A stretch of 64,000 nucleotides of DNA, taken from NCBI RefSeq assembly GCF_013343005.1, contig NZ_CP054491.1, positions 2,710,501-2,774,500 of the forward strand, in the 5' to 3' direction. Of the stretch, positions 36,611 to 50,104 are shown piece by piece; positions within the stretch are counted from its first letter, which is position 1, and the number at the start of each line of letters is the position of its first letter. The DNA comes from Candidatus Reidiella endopervernicosa. GTDB lineage: Bacteria > Pseudomonadota > Gammaproteobacteria > GCF-013343005. The notes below the pieces were generated by a model. That model saw nothing but the letters and a program-made list of their open reading frames with translations, had not been told where the DNA came from and made no database searches. The translations under genes and the position numbers were made by a program.

Positions 36611-39600
36611 TTACTCCGCCGCCACAGCCTCGTTCAGCCCTGAACGAACCCGTTCTGAGATATCGAGAATCTGGTCGAATGACTCTTTTATGGCATCAAG
36701 TCCATCAGCCCGGACGTCGGTCTCGATCTGCTGACAGAAATTGAACAACTCTCTGGCACCAACATTGCTACTGCTCCCCTTGAGGGTGTGCGCCGCCAGG
36801 ATGAACGAATCTGGATTCGAATCGTTCAGTGCCGAGGTCATCTCATCGATACGTAGTGCCATATCGTCCAGGAAGATGGTTGCCAAACTCCCTAGCGCCT
36901 CATCGCCCATCATATTGCGTAACTCTGCAACAACTGCAGGATCGACCCCCTCCTTGCTCACAGTCTCAACACTCTCAGCCGCCTCCAGCTGCTCGCCCTC
37001 ACCCAACCAATGCTGGAGGAGTTCGCCCAACAGAGCAACCTGAATCGGCTTGGAGATATAGTCATCCATTCCGGCCTCAATACAACGCTCACGCTCGCCC
37101 TCGAGCACGTGTGCCGTCATCGCCACAATAGTCGTATTTGCAGCACTGCCGGCCAGCTTGCGGATCTCACCAGAGGCCTCATAGCCATCCATCTCTGGCA
37201 TCTGGCAATCCATCAAGATCAGGTCGTAACCTCCCTCAGCAGAGGCTTCCACAGCTTTACGACCGTTATCGACCACATCGGCCTGAAAACCGAGTTTGCT
37301 GAGAATCGAAACGGCGACACGTTGATTGACCTGATTATCATCGACCACCAGGATACGATCCTTGCGCACAGACGCCTGGCTATCGACAGCAACTAACTGC
37401 GCGTGTGGATCAGTATCGACATGTATCACCTCATCAACCACATCGGCCAATCGTCTTGGGCCAACCGGTTTAATCAGCGTGGCGCTGTGCGCAAGACGTC
37501 TGCAGTCATCATCCTTAATCTGCCCAGCCCTCGCCAGACAGATGATTGAGGCGGCAATGCTTTTCAGCCCTGGCAGCTCCTCCACCGGCAACTGCTGTGA
37601 GATTGCAGCATCGATAATCGCAATCTCAAACTGCTGCCTACCCTCTGAGTTATCGACTGTTTCAACCAGTGATTCGGCACCCTCTACGATCTCAAAATCT
37701 GCTCCCATCTGATCAAGGTAGGTGGCGATAACAGCGCTGCTGTGTGGGTGGCTATCGGCGATCAGCACCTTCACATCTCTCAGACAGCTATCACAAATTG
37801 AGGGTCTCAGCCCACCGCCCAGTTCGACATCGATGGCAAACCAGAAGTCACTCCCCTCTCCCGGAATTGAATCGACATCGATCTCACCACCCATGGCATC
37901 GACCAGCTGTTTGCTGATACTCAGCCCCAGACCGGTGCCACCATACTTGCGAGAGGTTGACCCATCTGCCTGTGAGAAGGCACCGAAAATCTGACCTCGA
38001 GCCGTTGCATCAACACCGATACCGGTATCGTGCACATCAAACCTCAAGCGCAGACGACTGCCCTCTTTTGACTGCACGGCCACCTTGAATCGAATCTCAC
38101 CTTCACTGGTAAATTTGACGGCATTACCCAATAGATTGGTAATAACCTGGCGCAGACGGGTTGGATCGGCCACCACAAACTCAGGCACCTGTTCATCGAT
38201 ATCGCAGGTGATTTCCAGTCCCTTGTTATAGGCGTTACCGGCGGCCAGATCACACACATCACCACAGAGCTGGAACAGGTCGAACTCAATCGCCTCGAGC
38301 TCAACGCGCCCCGCTTCAAGCTTGGAGAAATCAAGAATATCGTTGAGCAGCGTCAGCAGCGTCTGCGCTGAACCGTTGGCGGTAGAGACGTAGTTACCCT
38401 GCTCATTATTGAGCTCCGTATCTTCGAGCAGACCAAGCATACCGAGCACGCCATTCATCGGTGTGCGAATCTCGTGGCTCATCGCCGCGAGAAATTCCGA
38501 TTTCACTTTCGATGCCTGTACCGCTGTATCTCTGGCAAGCTTGAGTGCATTTTCAGTCTCGATTCGTGCTGCCTGCTCAAGCGCCACTGTCACCATATCG
38601 GCAATGTTATTCACAAAACCCTGCTCATCGGTGTGCCAGTAACGCTCCTCACCACAGTGTTCCGCAAATAGCACACCGACCACATCACCACTTTGTCGGA
38701 TCGTGGCTCCGATAACTGACTGCACATCGTGCGCAGCAAAACAGTCGTTGTAGATCTCAGCAAAGACATGATCGCTCTGCACCGCAGAGGCCACAAAAAG
38801 ATGTCGCTCCTCAAGGGCATTAAAGAAGCTGGGATAGCGGCTTCTCATTAGACTCTCTGCATCACTATCGAGATGTTCATTGCCTGCACAGTAATAGGCC
38901 TTACCGTAGAGGCGACTCTCGCTGCTATCGAAGAACCAGATACTGACGCGGGCAACATTGAGCGTTTTGAGCAGAACCTGCGCCACCCGCTCGATCGAGA
39001 CATCCAGACTGACCTCTTCGTGCGAAATCCCCTTTGTCAGACCCAGCAGTGCCGTCTGGTGTTCGCGTAGACGCTCCTGACGTGCCTGCTGCTGCCACAG
39101 GGTACGTTTGCGTTCAGTGATATCAGTTCTGATCGAGACAAACTGATAGGGGCGACCGCTATCATCCATGAACGGGACAATAGTAGTGTCGACCCAGTAG
39201 TAATTGCCCTCTTTATTTTGATTTCTAATCTCACCACGCCACACTTCTCCACGCGTGATGGTCAGCCACATCTCTTTAAAAAAGGATGAGGAGTGATAAC
39301 CCGAGTTGAGAATCCGGTGATCTTCACCGATCAGCTCGTCACGTGAATATTTACTGATCGCACAGAAGAGGTCATTAGCGTAGGAGATACGCCCTTCACG
39401 ATCAGCAATACCCACAATCGAGTGTTGATCGAGGGCAAACTTCTGCGTCTCTAACTCTGCAATAGAGCGCTTCGCCTGCTCCTCTGCGTCATTTCGAATC
39501 ACCATCTCATTGAGCAGCTGATCATTGGCAGTCTCAAGTTCAGAGGTTCGTTCGATTACTCGCTGCTCGAGTGCCTGCTGCGCATCTTCAAGCGCATGGG

Positions 39601-40786
39601 TGGCGCGCATGCGCTGAATTACACTGGCGAGTGTATTGGAGACTGAGCTGAGCAGATCGATGGTATCGACACTCGCCTCGACACCCGCCATGGTGTAGAG
39701 ATTAATAATTCCAAGCAGATGATCTTCGATCATGATCGGCACACAGAGGTGACCGTGATCGTGAATCCCCTCTGGCCGAATCTCATGCCGCTCATCGACG
39801 TGAGTAACACAGAAGATCTCTCGCCGTTCTGCGGCCTGACCGCAGATACACTTTCCAACCGGCAGCGTTGAACAGAGTCCTCGTATCTCTTCAGAGAGAC
39901 CACGTTGGGCAACCATATGCAGCGTATCCGCCTTCTCATCGGCGAGAAACATACACCCCTTCGCCTCAATATCGAGCCAGGGTACGGTCATTAACAGATC
40001 GAGCGTGCAGCCGAGCAGCTCTTCGAGCTTGGTCGGTTCCAGGGAGATCCTCAATATTGAACTGAGTACCCGCTGCGCGTGGTAGTCATGCTCAATCTTA
40101 ACCTCGGCTCGACGGTGTCCTTCGATCTCCTCTGCCAGCTGAGTTGACTGACTCTTCAGTGACTGCCGCATCACATCGAAGTGATGAATCAGCCCGCCGA
40201 CCTCATCATTTCTCGATCTTGGTAGAAGGCTCTCAAAATTTCCATCTGCAACAGATTGAGCCGCCGTAACCAACCCCTCAACAGGTCTACGCACCAACCA
40301 CTCAAGCAGTAGTAACGAAACGACGGCAAAGAGCAAAAGGATGCTCAATAGAGACCAGAGCAACTCTTCGTAGTGTCGCTCTTCATGGGTGGCCGACAGA
40401 TCCAGAACGGCGAACAGCTGTGGCTGACCAGCATGCCCCCCTTCTACAGCAGTCTGTTGTCGATAGATCAGACTGGAATCAGCCACTGCAGGGCGACTGA
40501 AGTTAGAGGTAACTGTGCGCCCACCACTCCAGCGAACACCCAGCTCTACCCATAGTGAGTGTGCGGCGTGAATATCATCAAGGATCGAGCTGAGCTCTTC
40601 GTCATCCTCTTGATCAACCAGCCCACCGACCATCTTTGCAAACTCAGTCAGTTCTCGCTGCGACTCTTCAACGTTGTGTTTACGCGCCTCCGCCAGGTGG
40701 CCCGCTTTCCAGATGTAGTTAAAGTAGAGCGTAAAGAGAATGCCGAGCAGCAGGATTGGCAATGTTATTTTTATTCTTAGAGACAT
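36611..40786 (-). CDS. Large hybrid sensor histidine kinase (HAMP-GAF-PAS-GAF-HK-REC-REC-Hpt)
   Basis: An integral-membrane kinase of about 1,390 residues. Two membrane helices (about 5-25 and 145-165) flank a periplasmic loop; a HAMP domain, GAF domain (about 250-395), PAS domain (about 455-560 with ITERKR end) and second GAF follow. The phosphorylated His is in [10 protein letters not shown] (about 771). After the ATPase domain comes a degenerate receiver (IIDAAIS in place of the Asp pocket), an intact receiver (LVVDDNQ and [11 protein letters not shown]) and a C-terminal Hpt with [10 protein letters not shown]. It lies next to the REC-PP2C-HATPase regulator and STAS gene in the same direction, which suggests it feeds that switch. 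I start at the ATG at 40,786. Confidence 0.94.
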   Translation of the reverse strand: MSLRIKITLPILLLGILFTLYFNYIWKAGHLAEARKHNVEESQRELTEFAKMVGGLVDQEDDEELSSILDDIHAAHSLWVELGVRWSGGRTVTSNFSRPAVADSSLIYRQQTAVEGGHAGQPQLFAVLDLSATHEERHYEELLWSLLSILLLFAVVSLLLLEWLVRRPVEGLVTAAQSVADGNFESLLPRSRNDEVGGLIHHFDVMRQSLKSQSTQLAEEIEGHRRAEVKIEHDYHAQRVLSSILRISLEPTKLEELLGCTLDLLMTVPWLDIEAKGCMFLADEKADTLHMVAQRGLSEEIRGLCSTLPVGKCICGQAAERREIFCVTHVDERHEIRPEGIHDHGHLCVPIMIEDHLLGIINLYTMAGVEASVDTIDLLSSVSNTLASVIQRMRATHALEDAQQALEQRVIERTSELETANDQLLNEMVIRNDAEEQAKRSIAELETQKFALDQHSIVGIADREGRISYANDLFCAISKYSRDELIGEDHRILNSGYHSSSFFKEMWLTITRGEVWRGEIRNQNKEGNYYWVDTTIVPFMDDSGRPYQFVSIRTDITERKRTLWQQQARQERLREHQTALLGLTKGISHEEVSLDVSIERVAQVLLKTLNVARVSIWFFDSSESRLYGKAYYCAGNEHLDSDAESLMRSRYPSFFNALEERHLFVASAVQSDHVFAEIYNDCFAAHDVQSVIGATIRQSGDVVGVLFAEHCGEERYWHTDEQGFVNNIADMVTVALEQAARIETENALKLARDTAVQASKVKSEFLAAMSHEIRTPMNGVLGMLGLLEDTELNNEQGNYVSTANGSAQTLLTLLNDILDFSKLEAGRVELEAIEFDLFQLCGDVCDLAAGNAYNKGLEITCDIDEQVPEFVVADPTRLRQVITNLLGNAVKFTSEGEIRFKVAVQSKEGSRLRLRFDVHDTGIGVDATARGQIFGAFSQADGSTSRKYGGTGLGLSISKQLVDAMGGEIDVDSIPGEGSDFWFAIDVELGGGLRPSICDSCLRDVKVLIADSHPHSSAVIATYLDQMGADFEIVEGAESLVETVDNSEGRQQFEIAIIDAAISQQLPVEELPGLKSIAASIICLARAGQIKDDDCRRLAHSATLIKPVGPRRLADVVDEVIHVDTDPHAQLVAVDSQASVRKDRILVVDDNQVNQRVAVSILSKLGFQADVVDNGRKAVEASAEGGYDLILMDCQMPEMDGYEASGEIRKLAGSAANTTIVAMTAHVLEGERERCIEAGMDDYISKPIQVALLGELLQHWLGEGEQLEAAESVETVSKEGVDPAVVAELRNMMGDEALGSLATIFLDDMALRIDEMTSALNDSNPDSFILAAHTLKGSSSNVGARELFNFCQQIETDVRADGLDAIKESFDQILDISERVRSGLNEAVAAE

Positions 40787-40851
40787 CTTATATCCAGGCA
40801 AAGTGATGGAAGAGCACTTCCATAATATTGTTCAGCTATTGAGAGAGTGGG

Positions 40852-42429
40852 TCACCCCTCCCACTTATAAATCGCTTCAACACAGTTTCCATTTCCATGG
40901 TAGGTCACCGTCTCACAGAGCGATCTAACCAGTTCGACACCCCGGCCGCACAGCGCCAGATTCCCCTCAAGCGCCGCCGGTGCATCATCCACACTAAAAC
41001 CATCCCCACTATCTTCGAGTCGGATGGTCAATCGACCGCCTGTCTCATCAGGTTGATGGGAGATATCGATTTTGATCCACCCCTCCTCCAACGACAGCAG
41101 GGCTGCTTCACGTTTTGTGTAGTACTCAATAAAGCCATTCTCGGTTCGCTTCAACGCCGAATCGAGTTTTAAAAGACCGTGTTCAAGTGCATTGGCATAG
41201 AGCTCAGTCAACACCATATAGAGTCGTTCACGATGCTCCTCAAGCCCCTGAATATCGACCAACATCTGGGTCAACATCGGTTTTGGATCGAGCATGCGTA
41301 GCGCCGATGCGCCCAACTCAACAACAAAGCCCCACTCGGAAGCCTCTGCCGTTGCATGGACAACTGCAGGTTGCTTGGTCCCCGCCAAGGCGTTCTCAAC
41401 CGCATTGCAGTGAATTTCCAACAGCGTCAGGTCATCACTCTGTGGAGCACTCCCCCGGAACTGCTCCAGTGATGCCTGTATCGTCTCAAACCATGAGGAT
41501 GGATCACGGGTAGAAGTAAATGCGGCATCAAAACGTTGCTGACCAAACATCTCACCCGCTTCATTGGTCGATTCAATGATACCGTCCGAGTAGATATAGA
41601 TACGGTTTTCACCCACGACCTCGAATCGATCCATCGCTCGATCAAACTGTCCATCATTTAACACACCAAGCGGAAGATGCTGCGCAGCCACTTTGCGTGT
41701 AATTCCCTTCTCGTCACAGAGCAGCAGATCGGGAATACCACCATTCCATATCGATACCGCCCCTTTCTTGTGATCAAACTCAACCAGACAAGCGGCAAAG
41801 AACATTCCGGTTGGCAGAATCAGCTTGAGTTTGCGATTGATCTCAGCCGCGATATCACTGATATGGAATCCCTTGCGGGTCATGGTGTAGAAGATATCGG
41901 AGACCGGCAACGCACCAATTGCGGCTGAAAGTCCATGACCGGTGAAATCCCCCAACAGATAGTGGTAGTCCGAGGAGGGTTTCTGCCCTACCAGCAGCAT
42001 ATCGCCATTGGCCATCGCCATCGGGGAGAGCATGTGTTTGATATTGGGAACCGAGAAGGCCGTCGGTTTGATTACGTTGGCGAAGACTCGCTCAGCGATT
42101 TCATGTTCGCGTCTCAGACGCTCGTGGTGATAACTGAGTTCATCCTTCTGCGCCTTAACTTCGATATAAAGCTCACGCATGCGCATCAGCGCATCGATCT
42201 TCGCTTTGAGGATGACGTGGTTGTAGGGTTTAGTCAGAAAATCATCGCCCCCGCAACTAACACACTCTGCCAGCGCCTTCTCATCGTTGAGTGCGGTTAG
42301 AAAGATAATCGGTACAAATCGGTCAACCGATATCGCCTTGATCTGGCGCGTCGCTTCGTAACCGTCCATGATCGGCATCATCACATCCATCAACACCAGA
42401 TCGGGTTGCTGCTGTTTAAACAGCGTCAC
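40852..42429 (-). CDS. HsbR-like response regulator with PP2C phosphatase and HATPase domains, N-terminus disrupted
   Basis: Domain order is REC (LMDVMMPIMDG phosphoacceptor, TKPYN), coiled linker, SpoIIE/PP2C phosphatase (LLGDFTGHGLSAAIGALP and later YSDGIIE) and a C-terminal HATPase-type anti-sigma kinase (ELYANALEHGLLK, LCGRGVELVRSL). This is the layout of HsbR of Pseudomonas. The frame stays open to 42,579 and encodes the REC start LKILIVDDDQTN, but the 50 codons before the GTG at 42,429 contain no ATG, GTG or TTG. An in-frame TAG lies inside the neighbouring 280-bp repeat. The natural start codon therefore seems to have been lost when the repeat entered, and any product starting at the GTG would miss the acidic pocket. 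Confidence 0.9.
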   Translation of the reverse strand: MTLFKQQQPDLVLMDVMMPIMDGYEATRQIKAISVDRFVPIIFLTALNDEKALAECVSCGGDDFLTKPYNHVILKAKIDALMRMRELYIEVKAQKDELSYHHERLRREHEIAERVFANVIKPTAFSVPNIKHMLSPMAMANGDMLLVGQKPSSDYHYLLGDFTGHGLSAAIGALPVSDIFYTMTRKGFHISDIAAEINRKLKLILPTGMFFAACLVEFDHKKGAVSIWNGGIPDLLLCDEKGITRKVAAQHLPLGVLNDGQFDRAMDRFEVVGENRIYIYSDGIIESTNEAGEMFGQQRFDAAFTSTRDPSSWFETIQASLEQFRGSAPQSDDLTLLEIHCNAVENALAGTKQPAVVHATAEASEWGFVVELGASALRMLDPKPMLTQMLVDIQGLEEHRERLYMVLTELYANALEHGLLKLDSALKRTENGFIEYYTKREAALLSLEEGWIKIDISHQPDETGGRLTIRLEDSGDGFSVDDAPAALEGNLALCGRGVELVRSLCETVTYHGNGNCVEAIYKWEG

Positions 42430-42568
42430 CGCGCTACTGCCATCATCGGCGGCAAGAATTTGAAAACCGTACTTTTTGAGAATTGCCTCAAGGACCAGAC
42501 GGTTGGTCTGGTCATCATCGACAATCAGAATCTTGAGAGGCGGAGCCTCGTCTGGTGACGAAGCTCCA

Positions 42569-42852
42569 CCGGGGAGTCGCTATTTTGCGAAAGTTTGTTT
42601 TGGGCATCCAAGCCCAAGCAAACAGCAAAAACTTCACGCGACCGTTTATGCCTGCGGCGCCCCGACCGTCCTGCGTTCGTTGCGTAATCACCTCTTCGCG
42701 GCTCTACACAACTCCCTCAGTGACTCTACGCCGACATAAAGCCGCTGCTGCATCTTCTCCGTCGTTCGCTCGCGCTCTCAACTACGAATAGGCAGACGGC
42801 GTCGACTATCGGGGACTAACCGCCCTCACTTCGCTCTCCATGGCGGTCAGCG
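42569..42852 (+). repeat. Dispersed 280-bp repeat, copy 2
   Basis: Plus-strand copy: starts CCGGGGAGTCGCTATTTTGC and ends CCATGGCGGTCAGCG. It differs from the other two by single bases and a few 1-nt indels, for example the run GACCGTCC where the others have GACGTCC. It lies between the STAS gene and the HsbR-like gene, which read on the minus strand, and its left end falls in the fourth codon of the open frame that leads into the regulator. Confidence 0.92.
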
Positions 42853-42867
42853 TTTGTCGAGCCTTCC

Positions 42868-42889
42868 ACAACGGGACTACTCCCGTTGT
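42868..42889. terminator. Perfect hairpin at the end of the STAS gene
   Basis: ACAACGGGA and TCCCGTTGT form a perfect 9-bp stem with a CTAC loop, overlapping the last base of the STAS stop. There is no T-run, so it may be an mRNA-stabilising or attenuating hairpin rather than a true terminator. Confidence 0.5.
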
Positions 42890-43188
42890 TAGCTGACGTT
42901 AAAGAGACGATGGAAATTTGAGATAGTGAGGATCTTGCTGATTTCTGGATTGGCGTTAATGATCTTGATATCGCTGCTATCACCGCCAGCATGTTCTCGT
43001 AGCAGCAAGAGCATACCGAGCGCCGAGCTATCCATATATTCAGTACCCGCCAGATCGATAACGTAGGCCTTTACGTCCTGTTGCTTATAGGCCTCACGGA
43101 AATCTTTGTGCAGATTAAAGTCAAAACGACCGCTGACAGCAATATTAACCGTACTGTTATCAGCCGCCATTGTAGTGGTAATTGGCAT
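42889..43188 (-). CDS. STAS-domain anti-sigma factor antagonist, HsbA-like
   Basis: A 99-residue STAS protein of the SpoIIAA/HsbA type. The regulatory serine pair is in YMDSSALGMLLLLREH (Ser54 or Ser55), and VNIAVSGRFDFNLHKDF starts the fold. Such proteins bind or are released by partner kinases/anti-sigma factors according to serine phosphorylation, which the neighbouring PP2C/HATPase protein would set. In Pseudomonas HsbA is linked to FlgM and c-di-GMP output. The ATG follows AGAGAGG. Confidence 0.9.
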   Translation of the reverse strand: MPITTTMAADNSTVNIAVSGRFDFNLHKDFREAYKQQDVKAYVIDLAGTEYMDSSALGMLLLLREHAGGDSSDIKIINANPEISKILTISNFHRLFNVS

Positions 43189-43442
43189 ATTCCCAACCTC
43201 TCTATATTTCGTTGTTTTTTGTTGTTTTTAAAATCATCAGCTGGTGCATAGCCAAGTTTCACTCGCTTTACACCTTGTTCCAGCCATTCAAAACGGCACT
43301 CAAAAATACCCGAACACGCCGCATAGCTATTCCTTAGTTAAGCTTTTACCTCCGATACCCTGCAGAATCAAGCTGAGTTCACCGCCCATAGCCTCAAAAG
43401 CCGTATATAATTGCCCCTTTCATCACCAGACAATTGAGTACT

Positions 43443-45110
<1,668 letters not shown>

Positions 45111-45127
45111 CACCAGGCACACGCATC

Positions 45128-45161
45128 ATAAAAAAAGCGGGCATTAAGCCCGCTTTTTTTA
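45128..45161. terminator. Bidirectional terminator between ettA and purL
   Basis: GCGGGC and GCCCGC arms around ATTAA are flanked by A and T runs on each side. It terminates the convergent ettA and purL genes. Confidence 0.95.
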
Positions 45162-45187
45162 TGCCTCTAACATTTAACGCTAGCGCA

Positions 45188-48100
45188 CTAGCCCACCCAG
45201 ACCCGCGCATTTCTGAACATACGCATCCAGCTACCATCCTCATCCCAATCCTCAGGGTGCCAGGAGTGCTGGACTGCACGGAACAGACGCTCGGGATGGG
45301 GCATCATGATAGTGAAGCGTCCATCGTCGGAGGTCAGTCCTGTAATGCCAAGCGGTGAACCATTCGGATTGGCCGGATAGATCTCAGTCGGATTGCCGTA
45401 GTTATCGACATAGCGTAGCGCCACACTGTGATTACGCAGTGCATCCTGCGGATTATGACCATCACGGAACTCTGCCCGCCCCTCGCCGTGAGCGATGGCG
45501 ATCGGCATCCGTGACCCCTCCATCCCCTGCAGCAGAACCGAGGGCGACTTAACCACTTCCACCATTGAGAAACGCGCCTCGAACTGTTCTGAGTTATTGC
45601 GTTCAAAACGTGGCCAGTGAGCAGTGCCGGGAATCAGCTCATGTAGATTGGACATCATCTGGCAGCCGTTACAAACGCCAAGCCCGAAGCTGTCATCGCG
45701 TTTGAAAAACGCCTCGAACTGGTCGCGAGCACGAACGTTTAGCAGCACCGATTTGGCCCAACCACCACCGGCACCGAGCACATCACCGTAGGAGAAGCCG
45801 CCACAGGCGACCAGCCCCTTGAAATCGTCGAGCGAAACACGCCCGGCGATCACATCGCTCATATGCACATCGACACTGTCGAAACCGGCCCGATCGAAGG
45901 CAGCTGCCATCTCGATCTGGCCATTAACACCCTGCTCACGCAACACAGCCATGCGCGGACGTACGCCTGATGCAATAAAGGGTGCTGCAACATCCTCATT
46001 GAGGTCATAACTCAGATCGGCATGCAGACCCGGATCTTCGAGATCAAGCAGACGGTCGAACTCCTCCTGCGCACACTCAGGATTATCTCGTAGGCTCTGC
46101 ATGCGGAAACTGGTCTCGGCCCAGGCGCGCTGTAGATCTACACGTGCCTCATCAATCATTGAGTCGTGGTTGTAGTTGATGCGAATGCGATCATCGTCAT
46201 TTAACTCACCGACCACCGCGCTGTGTTTGCCGAGTCCGGCATCGTGCAGCCACGCCAGCACATCATCGGTATCGTTGTGGCGCACCTGAATCACCGCACC
46301 GAGCTCCTCACTAAAGAGCGCAGCGATCGGATCGTCACCAAGTGCATTGAGCTGTACATTGAGACCACTGCGTGCGGCAAAGGCCATCTCAGTCAGGGTG
46401 ACAAACAGTCCACCATCAGAACGGTCGTGATAAGCAAGCAACAACCCCTTCTCATTGAGCTGTTGGACTACCTCGAAAAACGCCATAAAGCTGGCAGCAT
46501 CATCAACATCAGGTGCGTGGTGACCGGTCTGCTTGTAGACCTGTGCCAGACAGGAGCCACCAAGACGGTTACGCCCCTTACCCAGATCGATCGCGATCAG
46601 ATCGCTATCGCCATGCTCGGTTGAGAGCGCTGGTGTCAGGGTGCGGCGTGTATCGGTAACAGGTGCAAAGGCGGTGACGATCAGCGACAGCGGTGCAGTC
46701 ACCGAGCGCGACTCCCCATCCTGCTCCCAGACACTCTTCATCGACATCGAGTCCTTACCAACCGGGATCGCAATACCCAGCGCTGGACAGAGCTCCATAC
46801 CGACCGCCTTGACCGCATCAAACAGTCCCGCATCCTCACCCTCGTGACCAGCGGGTGCCATCCAGTTGGCAGAGAGTTTGATATCTGAAATATTTTTTAT
46901 CGGTGCTGCGGCAATATTGGTCAACGACTCTGCTACCGCCATCCGTGCCGAGGCGGCGTGGTCAACCAGCGCCACCGGTGTGCGCTCACCCAGCGCCATC
47001 GCCTCTCCCGCATAGGTATCGAAACTGGCGGTGGTCACACCGCAGTCAGCGACCGGCTCCTGCCACGGACCAACCATCTGGTCACGCGCGACCATACCGG
47101 TCACGGTACGGTCGCCAATGGTAATCAGGAAGCGCTTGTCTGCGATGGTTGGCAGGCGCATCAGTCGATAGGCGGCATCTTTAGGATCGACCTTAGCCGT
47201 CTCTAAATCGCGTTTATGGAACGGCCGGTGGTGTACATCGCGCAGCATCTTGGGCGGCTTGCCCAGTAGCACCTCAAGCGGCATATCGATCGGTGTGTTA
47301 TCGAAATGAGCATCACCGAGAATCAGCTGACGATCCTCGGTCGCCTCTCCGATTACGGCAAAGGGGCAACGTTCGCGCTCACACAGCTCGGTGAAGAGAT
47401 CGAGCGATTCGGGAGCAATGGCAAGCACATAACGTTCCTGTGCCTCATTACTCCAGATCTCCTTCGGCGACATGCCGGGATCATCATTGGGAATAGTGCG
47501 CAGCTCAAAGCGTGCACCACGTCCTGAATCGTCGACCAGCTCCGGCATTGCATTGGAGAGACCGCCAGCACCGACATCGTGAATCGAGACCACAGGGTTG
47601 TCCTCACCCAGCTGCCAGCAGCGATCAATCACCTCCTGACAGCGGCGTTCCATCTCGGGATTGCTACGCTGTACCGAGGCGAAATCGAGATCTTCGCTGC
47701 TCTGGCCAGAGGCCATACTAGAGGCGGCACCACCACCGAGACCGATCAGCATCGCCGGCCCGCCAAGTACAATCAGCTGCGAACCGGGTGGGATATTATC
47801 CTTTTCGACGTGGTCGGCACGGATGTTACCGAGACCACCCGCCAGCATGATCGGCTTGTGGTAACCACGCACCTCTTCACCCGCCGGTCCCGGCACTAGC
47901 TCCTCAAAGGTTCGGAAGTAACCGTTGATGGCTGGGCGACCAAACTCGTTGTTGAATGAAGCGGCACCGATCGGGCCTTCGAGCATAATATCGAGCGCCG
48001 ATACGATCCGGTCGGGCTTGCCGTAGTCGCTCTCCCACGGCTGTTCAGCACCTGGAAGACGCAGATTGGAAACCGAGAAGCCGGCCAGACCCGCCTTCGG

Positions 48101-49087
48101 CTTGGAACCACGACCGGTGGCACCCTCGTCACGAATCTCACCACCGGAACCGGTTGCCGCACCTGGGTGAGGTGAAATCGCGGTTGGGTGGTTATGGGTC
48201 TCCACCTTCATCAGAATATGGATCGGTGCTTCGTGATAACTGTAGAGCGATGAGCCAGACTGGGGGTGGAAACGCCCAGCAGTGGAGCCTTCAATGACCG
48301 AGGAGTTATCCTTGTAGGCGGAGAGCACGCCTTCAGGGCTGTTGTTATAGGTGTTGCGGATCATGCCAAAGAGCGACTGGGTCTGCGTCTCTCCATCGAT
48401 AATCCAGTCGGCATTGAAGATCTTGTGACGACAGTGCTCCGAGTTGGCCTGAGCAAACATCATCAATTCGACATCAGAGGGATTGCGCCCCATGGCGATA
48501 AAGTTATCGACCAGGTAGTCGATTTCATCATCGGCCAGCGCCAATCCCAACTCACCATTGGCAATCACCAACGCCTCACGCCCACCACCGAGCAGATCAA
48601 CGCTCATCAATGGCTGCGGCTCGGCGTGGATAAAGAGTCCATCGGCCTCCTGCATGGCAGTAAAGACACTCTCGGTCATACGATCATGGATGACTGCCGC
48701 AACGGCGGTCTGCTCCGACTCGCTCAATGGAGTGCCATCAGCCTTGCTCGGGTAGTAGGCAATACCGCGCTCGAGGCGTTGAACCTGCGCCAGACCGCAA
48801 TTGTGAGCGATATCGGTCGCCTTGGTCGACCAGGGAGAGATAGTACCGGGACGCGGCACGACCAGAAGTAACTGCCCATCGGGAGCCGACTCGGGATGAT
48901 CCGGTCCATAGGTGAGCACCCGTTCCAGGGTGGCCATCGCCGCCTCATCGAGTGCCTGTTCGACCTCGGCAAAGTGGATGTACTCAGCGTAGAGCTGGGT
49001 GACGGCGGGTGCACTCTCCTGCAGTTGCTGAAGAATCTTGGTTATTCTGAAGTCGGAGAGGGCTGGCGAGCCACGGAACTGAAGCAT
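45188..49087 (-). CDS. purL: Phosphoribosylformylglycinamidine synthase, single chain
   Basis: A 1,299-residue enzyme that converts FGAR to FGAM with glutamine and ATP in purine synthesis. It is the large gammaproteobacterial form with the synthase and glutamine amidotransferase in one chain. Synthase features include [20 protein letters not shown] (in parts) and [13 protein letters not shown]. The C-terminal amidotransferase holds the Cys nucleophile in GVCNGCQMM and a His in MPHPERLF. It follows the ettA terminator and is on the minus strand alone. Confidence 0.97.
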   Translation of the reverse strand: MLQFRGSPALSDFRITKILQQLQESAPAVTQLYAEYIHFAEVEQALDEAAMATLERVLTYGPDHPESAPDGQLLLVVPRPGTISPWSTKATDIAHNCGLAQVQRLERGIAYYPSKADGTPLSESEQTAVAAVIHDRMTESVFTAMQEADGLFIHAEPQPLMSVDLLGGGREALVIANGELGLALADDEIDYLVDNFIAMGRNPSDVELMMFAQANSEHCRHKIFNADWIIDGETQTQSLFGMIRNTYNNSPEGVLSAYKDNSSVIEGSTAGRFHPQSGSSLYSYHEAPIHILMKVETHNHPTAISPHPGAATGSGGEIRDEGATGRGSKPKAGLAGFSVSNLRLPGAEQPWESDYGKPDRIVSALDIMLEGPIGAASFNNEFGRPAINGYFRTFEELVPGPAGEEVRGYHKPIMLAGGLGNIRADHVEKDNIPPGSQLIVLGGPAMLIGLGGGAASSMASGQSSEDLDFASVQRSNPEMERRCQEVIDRCWQLGEDNPVVSIHDVGAGGLSNAMPELVDDSGRGARFELRTIPNDDPGMSPKEIWSNEAQERYVLAIAPESLDLFTELCERERCPFAVIGEATEDRQLILGDAHFDNTPIDMPLEVLLGKPPKMLRDVHHRPFHKRDLETAKVDPKDAAYRLMRLPTIADKRFLITIGDRTVTGMVARDQMVGPWQEPVADCGVTTASFDTYAGEAMALGERTPVALVDHAASARMAVAESLTNIAAAPIKNISDIKLSANWMAPAGHEGEDAGLFDAVKAVGMELCPALGIAIPVGKDSMSMKSVWEQDGESRSVTAPLSLIVTAFAPVTDTRRTLTPALSTEHGDSDLIAIDLGKGRNRLGGSCLAQVYKQTGHHAPDVDDAASFMAFFEVVQQLNEKGLLLAYHDRSDGGLFVTLTEMAFAARSGLNVQLNALGDDPIAALFSEELGAVIQVRHNDTDDVLAWLHDAGLGKHSAVVGELNDDDRIRINYNHDSMIDEARVDLQRAWAETSFRMQSLRDNPECAQEEFDRLLDLEDPGLHADLSYDLNEDVAAPFIASGVRPRMAVLREQGVNGQIEMAAAFDRAGFDSVDVHMSDVIAGRVSLDDFKGLVACGGFSYGDVLGAGGGWAKSVLLNVRARDQFEAFFKRDDSFGLGVCNGCQMMSNLHELIPGTAHWPRFERNNSEQFEARFSMVEVVKSPSVLLQGMEGSRMPIAIAHGEGRAEFRDGHNPQDALRNHSVALRYVDNYGNPTEIYPANPNGSPLGITGLTSDDGRFTIMMPHPERLFRAVQHSWHPEDWDEDGSWMRMFRNARVWVG

Positions 49088-49171
49088 GTCACTTTCCCGA
49101 GTAAAAAAAGGCGTTGAGAAAGGGGAAGAATGATACGTTAAGTTCCGCTGCCCGACCAGCGGAGTGCGGGC

Positions 49172-50044
49172 CTAGCTGCTCTGCAGACGCAACACCAGTA
49201 GACGGTAGTTCTTGTAGCGCTCGAAGGTCTCGCCAGTGCGCTTACCAGAGAAGTATTTACGTCCCAGTTTGGCGAACTTTTTGCCCATCAATCGTTTTGC
49301 CAGCCAGCCGGTCTTGGGGTAACGCCCCTGCAGATACTCACCCAGGGTCAGACCGGCTGGTTTGATGGTATTCATCAAAAAGTCGTTAAGCACATCCATA
49401 TTGGGGCTGACTAGCGAGGTAATATCCTCGTCACGCTCAGTCTCAAAGGGCGCCGCTTCAACCTGTAGATAGAAACGCTCCAGTCGATGCCCTCCCCCAA
49501 TGATCTGATCGGCAGGACCACCGTCACCACTCTTGTCGGTCTTGAAGAAGTCACAAATAGTGATCGAACCACCCGGTTTGAGCAGCTGCTGCGCGTGGGT
49601 TAGTGCTGTTTCGGTGTCGATGTATTGAAAACTCTCACTGAAAAAGATCGCATCGTACTGCCCTGCAACCTCCTCCACGGGCAGATCCTCAAATCGGCAC
49701 TGGAAGAGACGGGTGTCGTTGTCGGGGAAACGCTCTAGACGCTCCCCCACCTGGCGACTCAGCTCGGGGGCCGGACTGACAGCATCGACGCTGTAACCAC
49801 GTTCGAGTAACTGCTCGAGGATATGACCTGTACCGCAGCCGACATCAAGCAGCCTGACACCCTCAGCAACCGCAGGCAGTGTAGCGGCCAACATCTCGGT
49901 ATAACGCTGCTGAGCAATCGGAAGATTGGCAAGCTTTCGCTCGATATCATCTTCCCAGAGACCATAGTGGAGGTCATCGACACCCAGCAGCTGCTGGCCC
50001 AGCACCAGTCCCAGCTCACGGCTGTCCATTTTGCGCTTACTCAC
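49172..50044 (-). CDS. Class I SAM-dependent methyltransferase
   Basis: A 290-residue methyltransferase with motif I LLDVGCGTGHIL (about residues 65-76), the post-I acidic residue in VDAVSPAPEL and a KPGGSITICDFFK motif. A GTG start with AGGAG ten nt upstream fits best; the next Met is five codons in. The C-terminal 70 residues are basic and might bind the substrate. It is close to small-molecule methyltransferases such as UbiE/Cfa-type enzymes, but the substrate cannot be assigned. Confidence 0.85.
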   Translation of the reverse strand: MSKRKMDSRELGLVLGQQLLGVDDLHYGLWEDDIERKLANLPIAQQRYTEMLAATLPAVAEGVRLLDVGCGTGHILEQLLERGYSVDAVSPAPELSRQVGERLERFPDNDTRLFQCRFEDLPVEEVAGQYDAIFFSESFQYIDTETALTHAQQLLKPGGSITICDFFKTDKSGDGGPADQIIGGGHRLERFYLQVEAAPFETERDEDITSLVSPNMDVLNDFLMNTIKPAGLTLGEYLQGRYPKTGWLAKRLMGKKFAKLGRKYFSGKRTGETFERYKNYRLLVLRLQSS

Positions 50045-50104
50045 GCTACGGATACTCCTACAAGAATCGAGGCTAACGAATAGTTATTATGTGGGAACAG
50101 CGAC

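Noticed and set aside
45128-45161. Considered a riboswitch or small RNA between ettA and purL
   Set aside because: It is a simple symmetrical hairpin with A and T runs, fully explained as a shared terminator.
48266-48871. 201-codon frame opposite purL
   Set aside because: Mirror of the conserved synthase gene; no independent family features.
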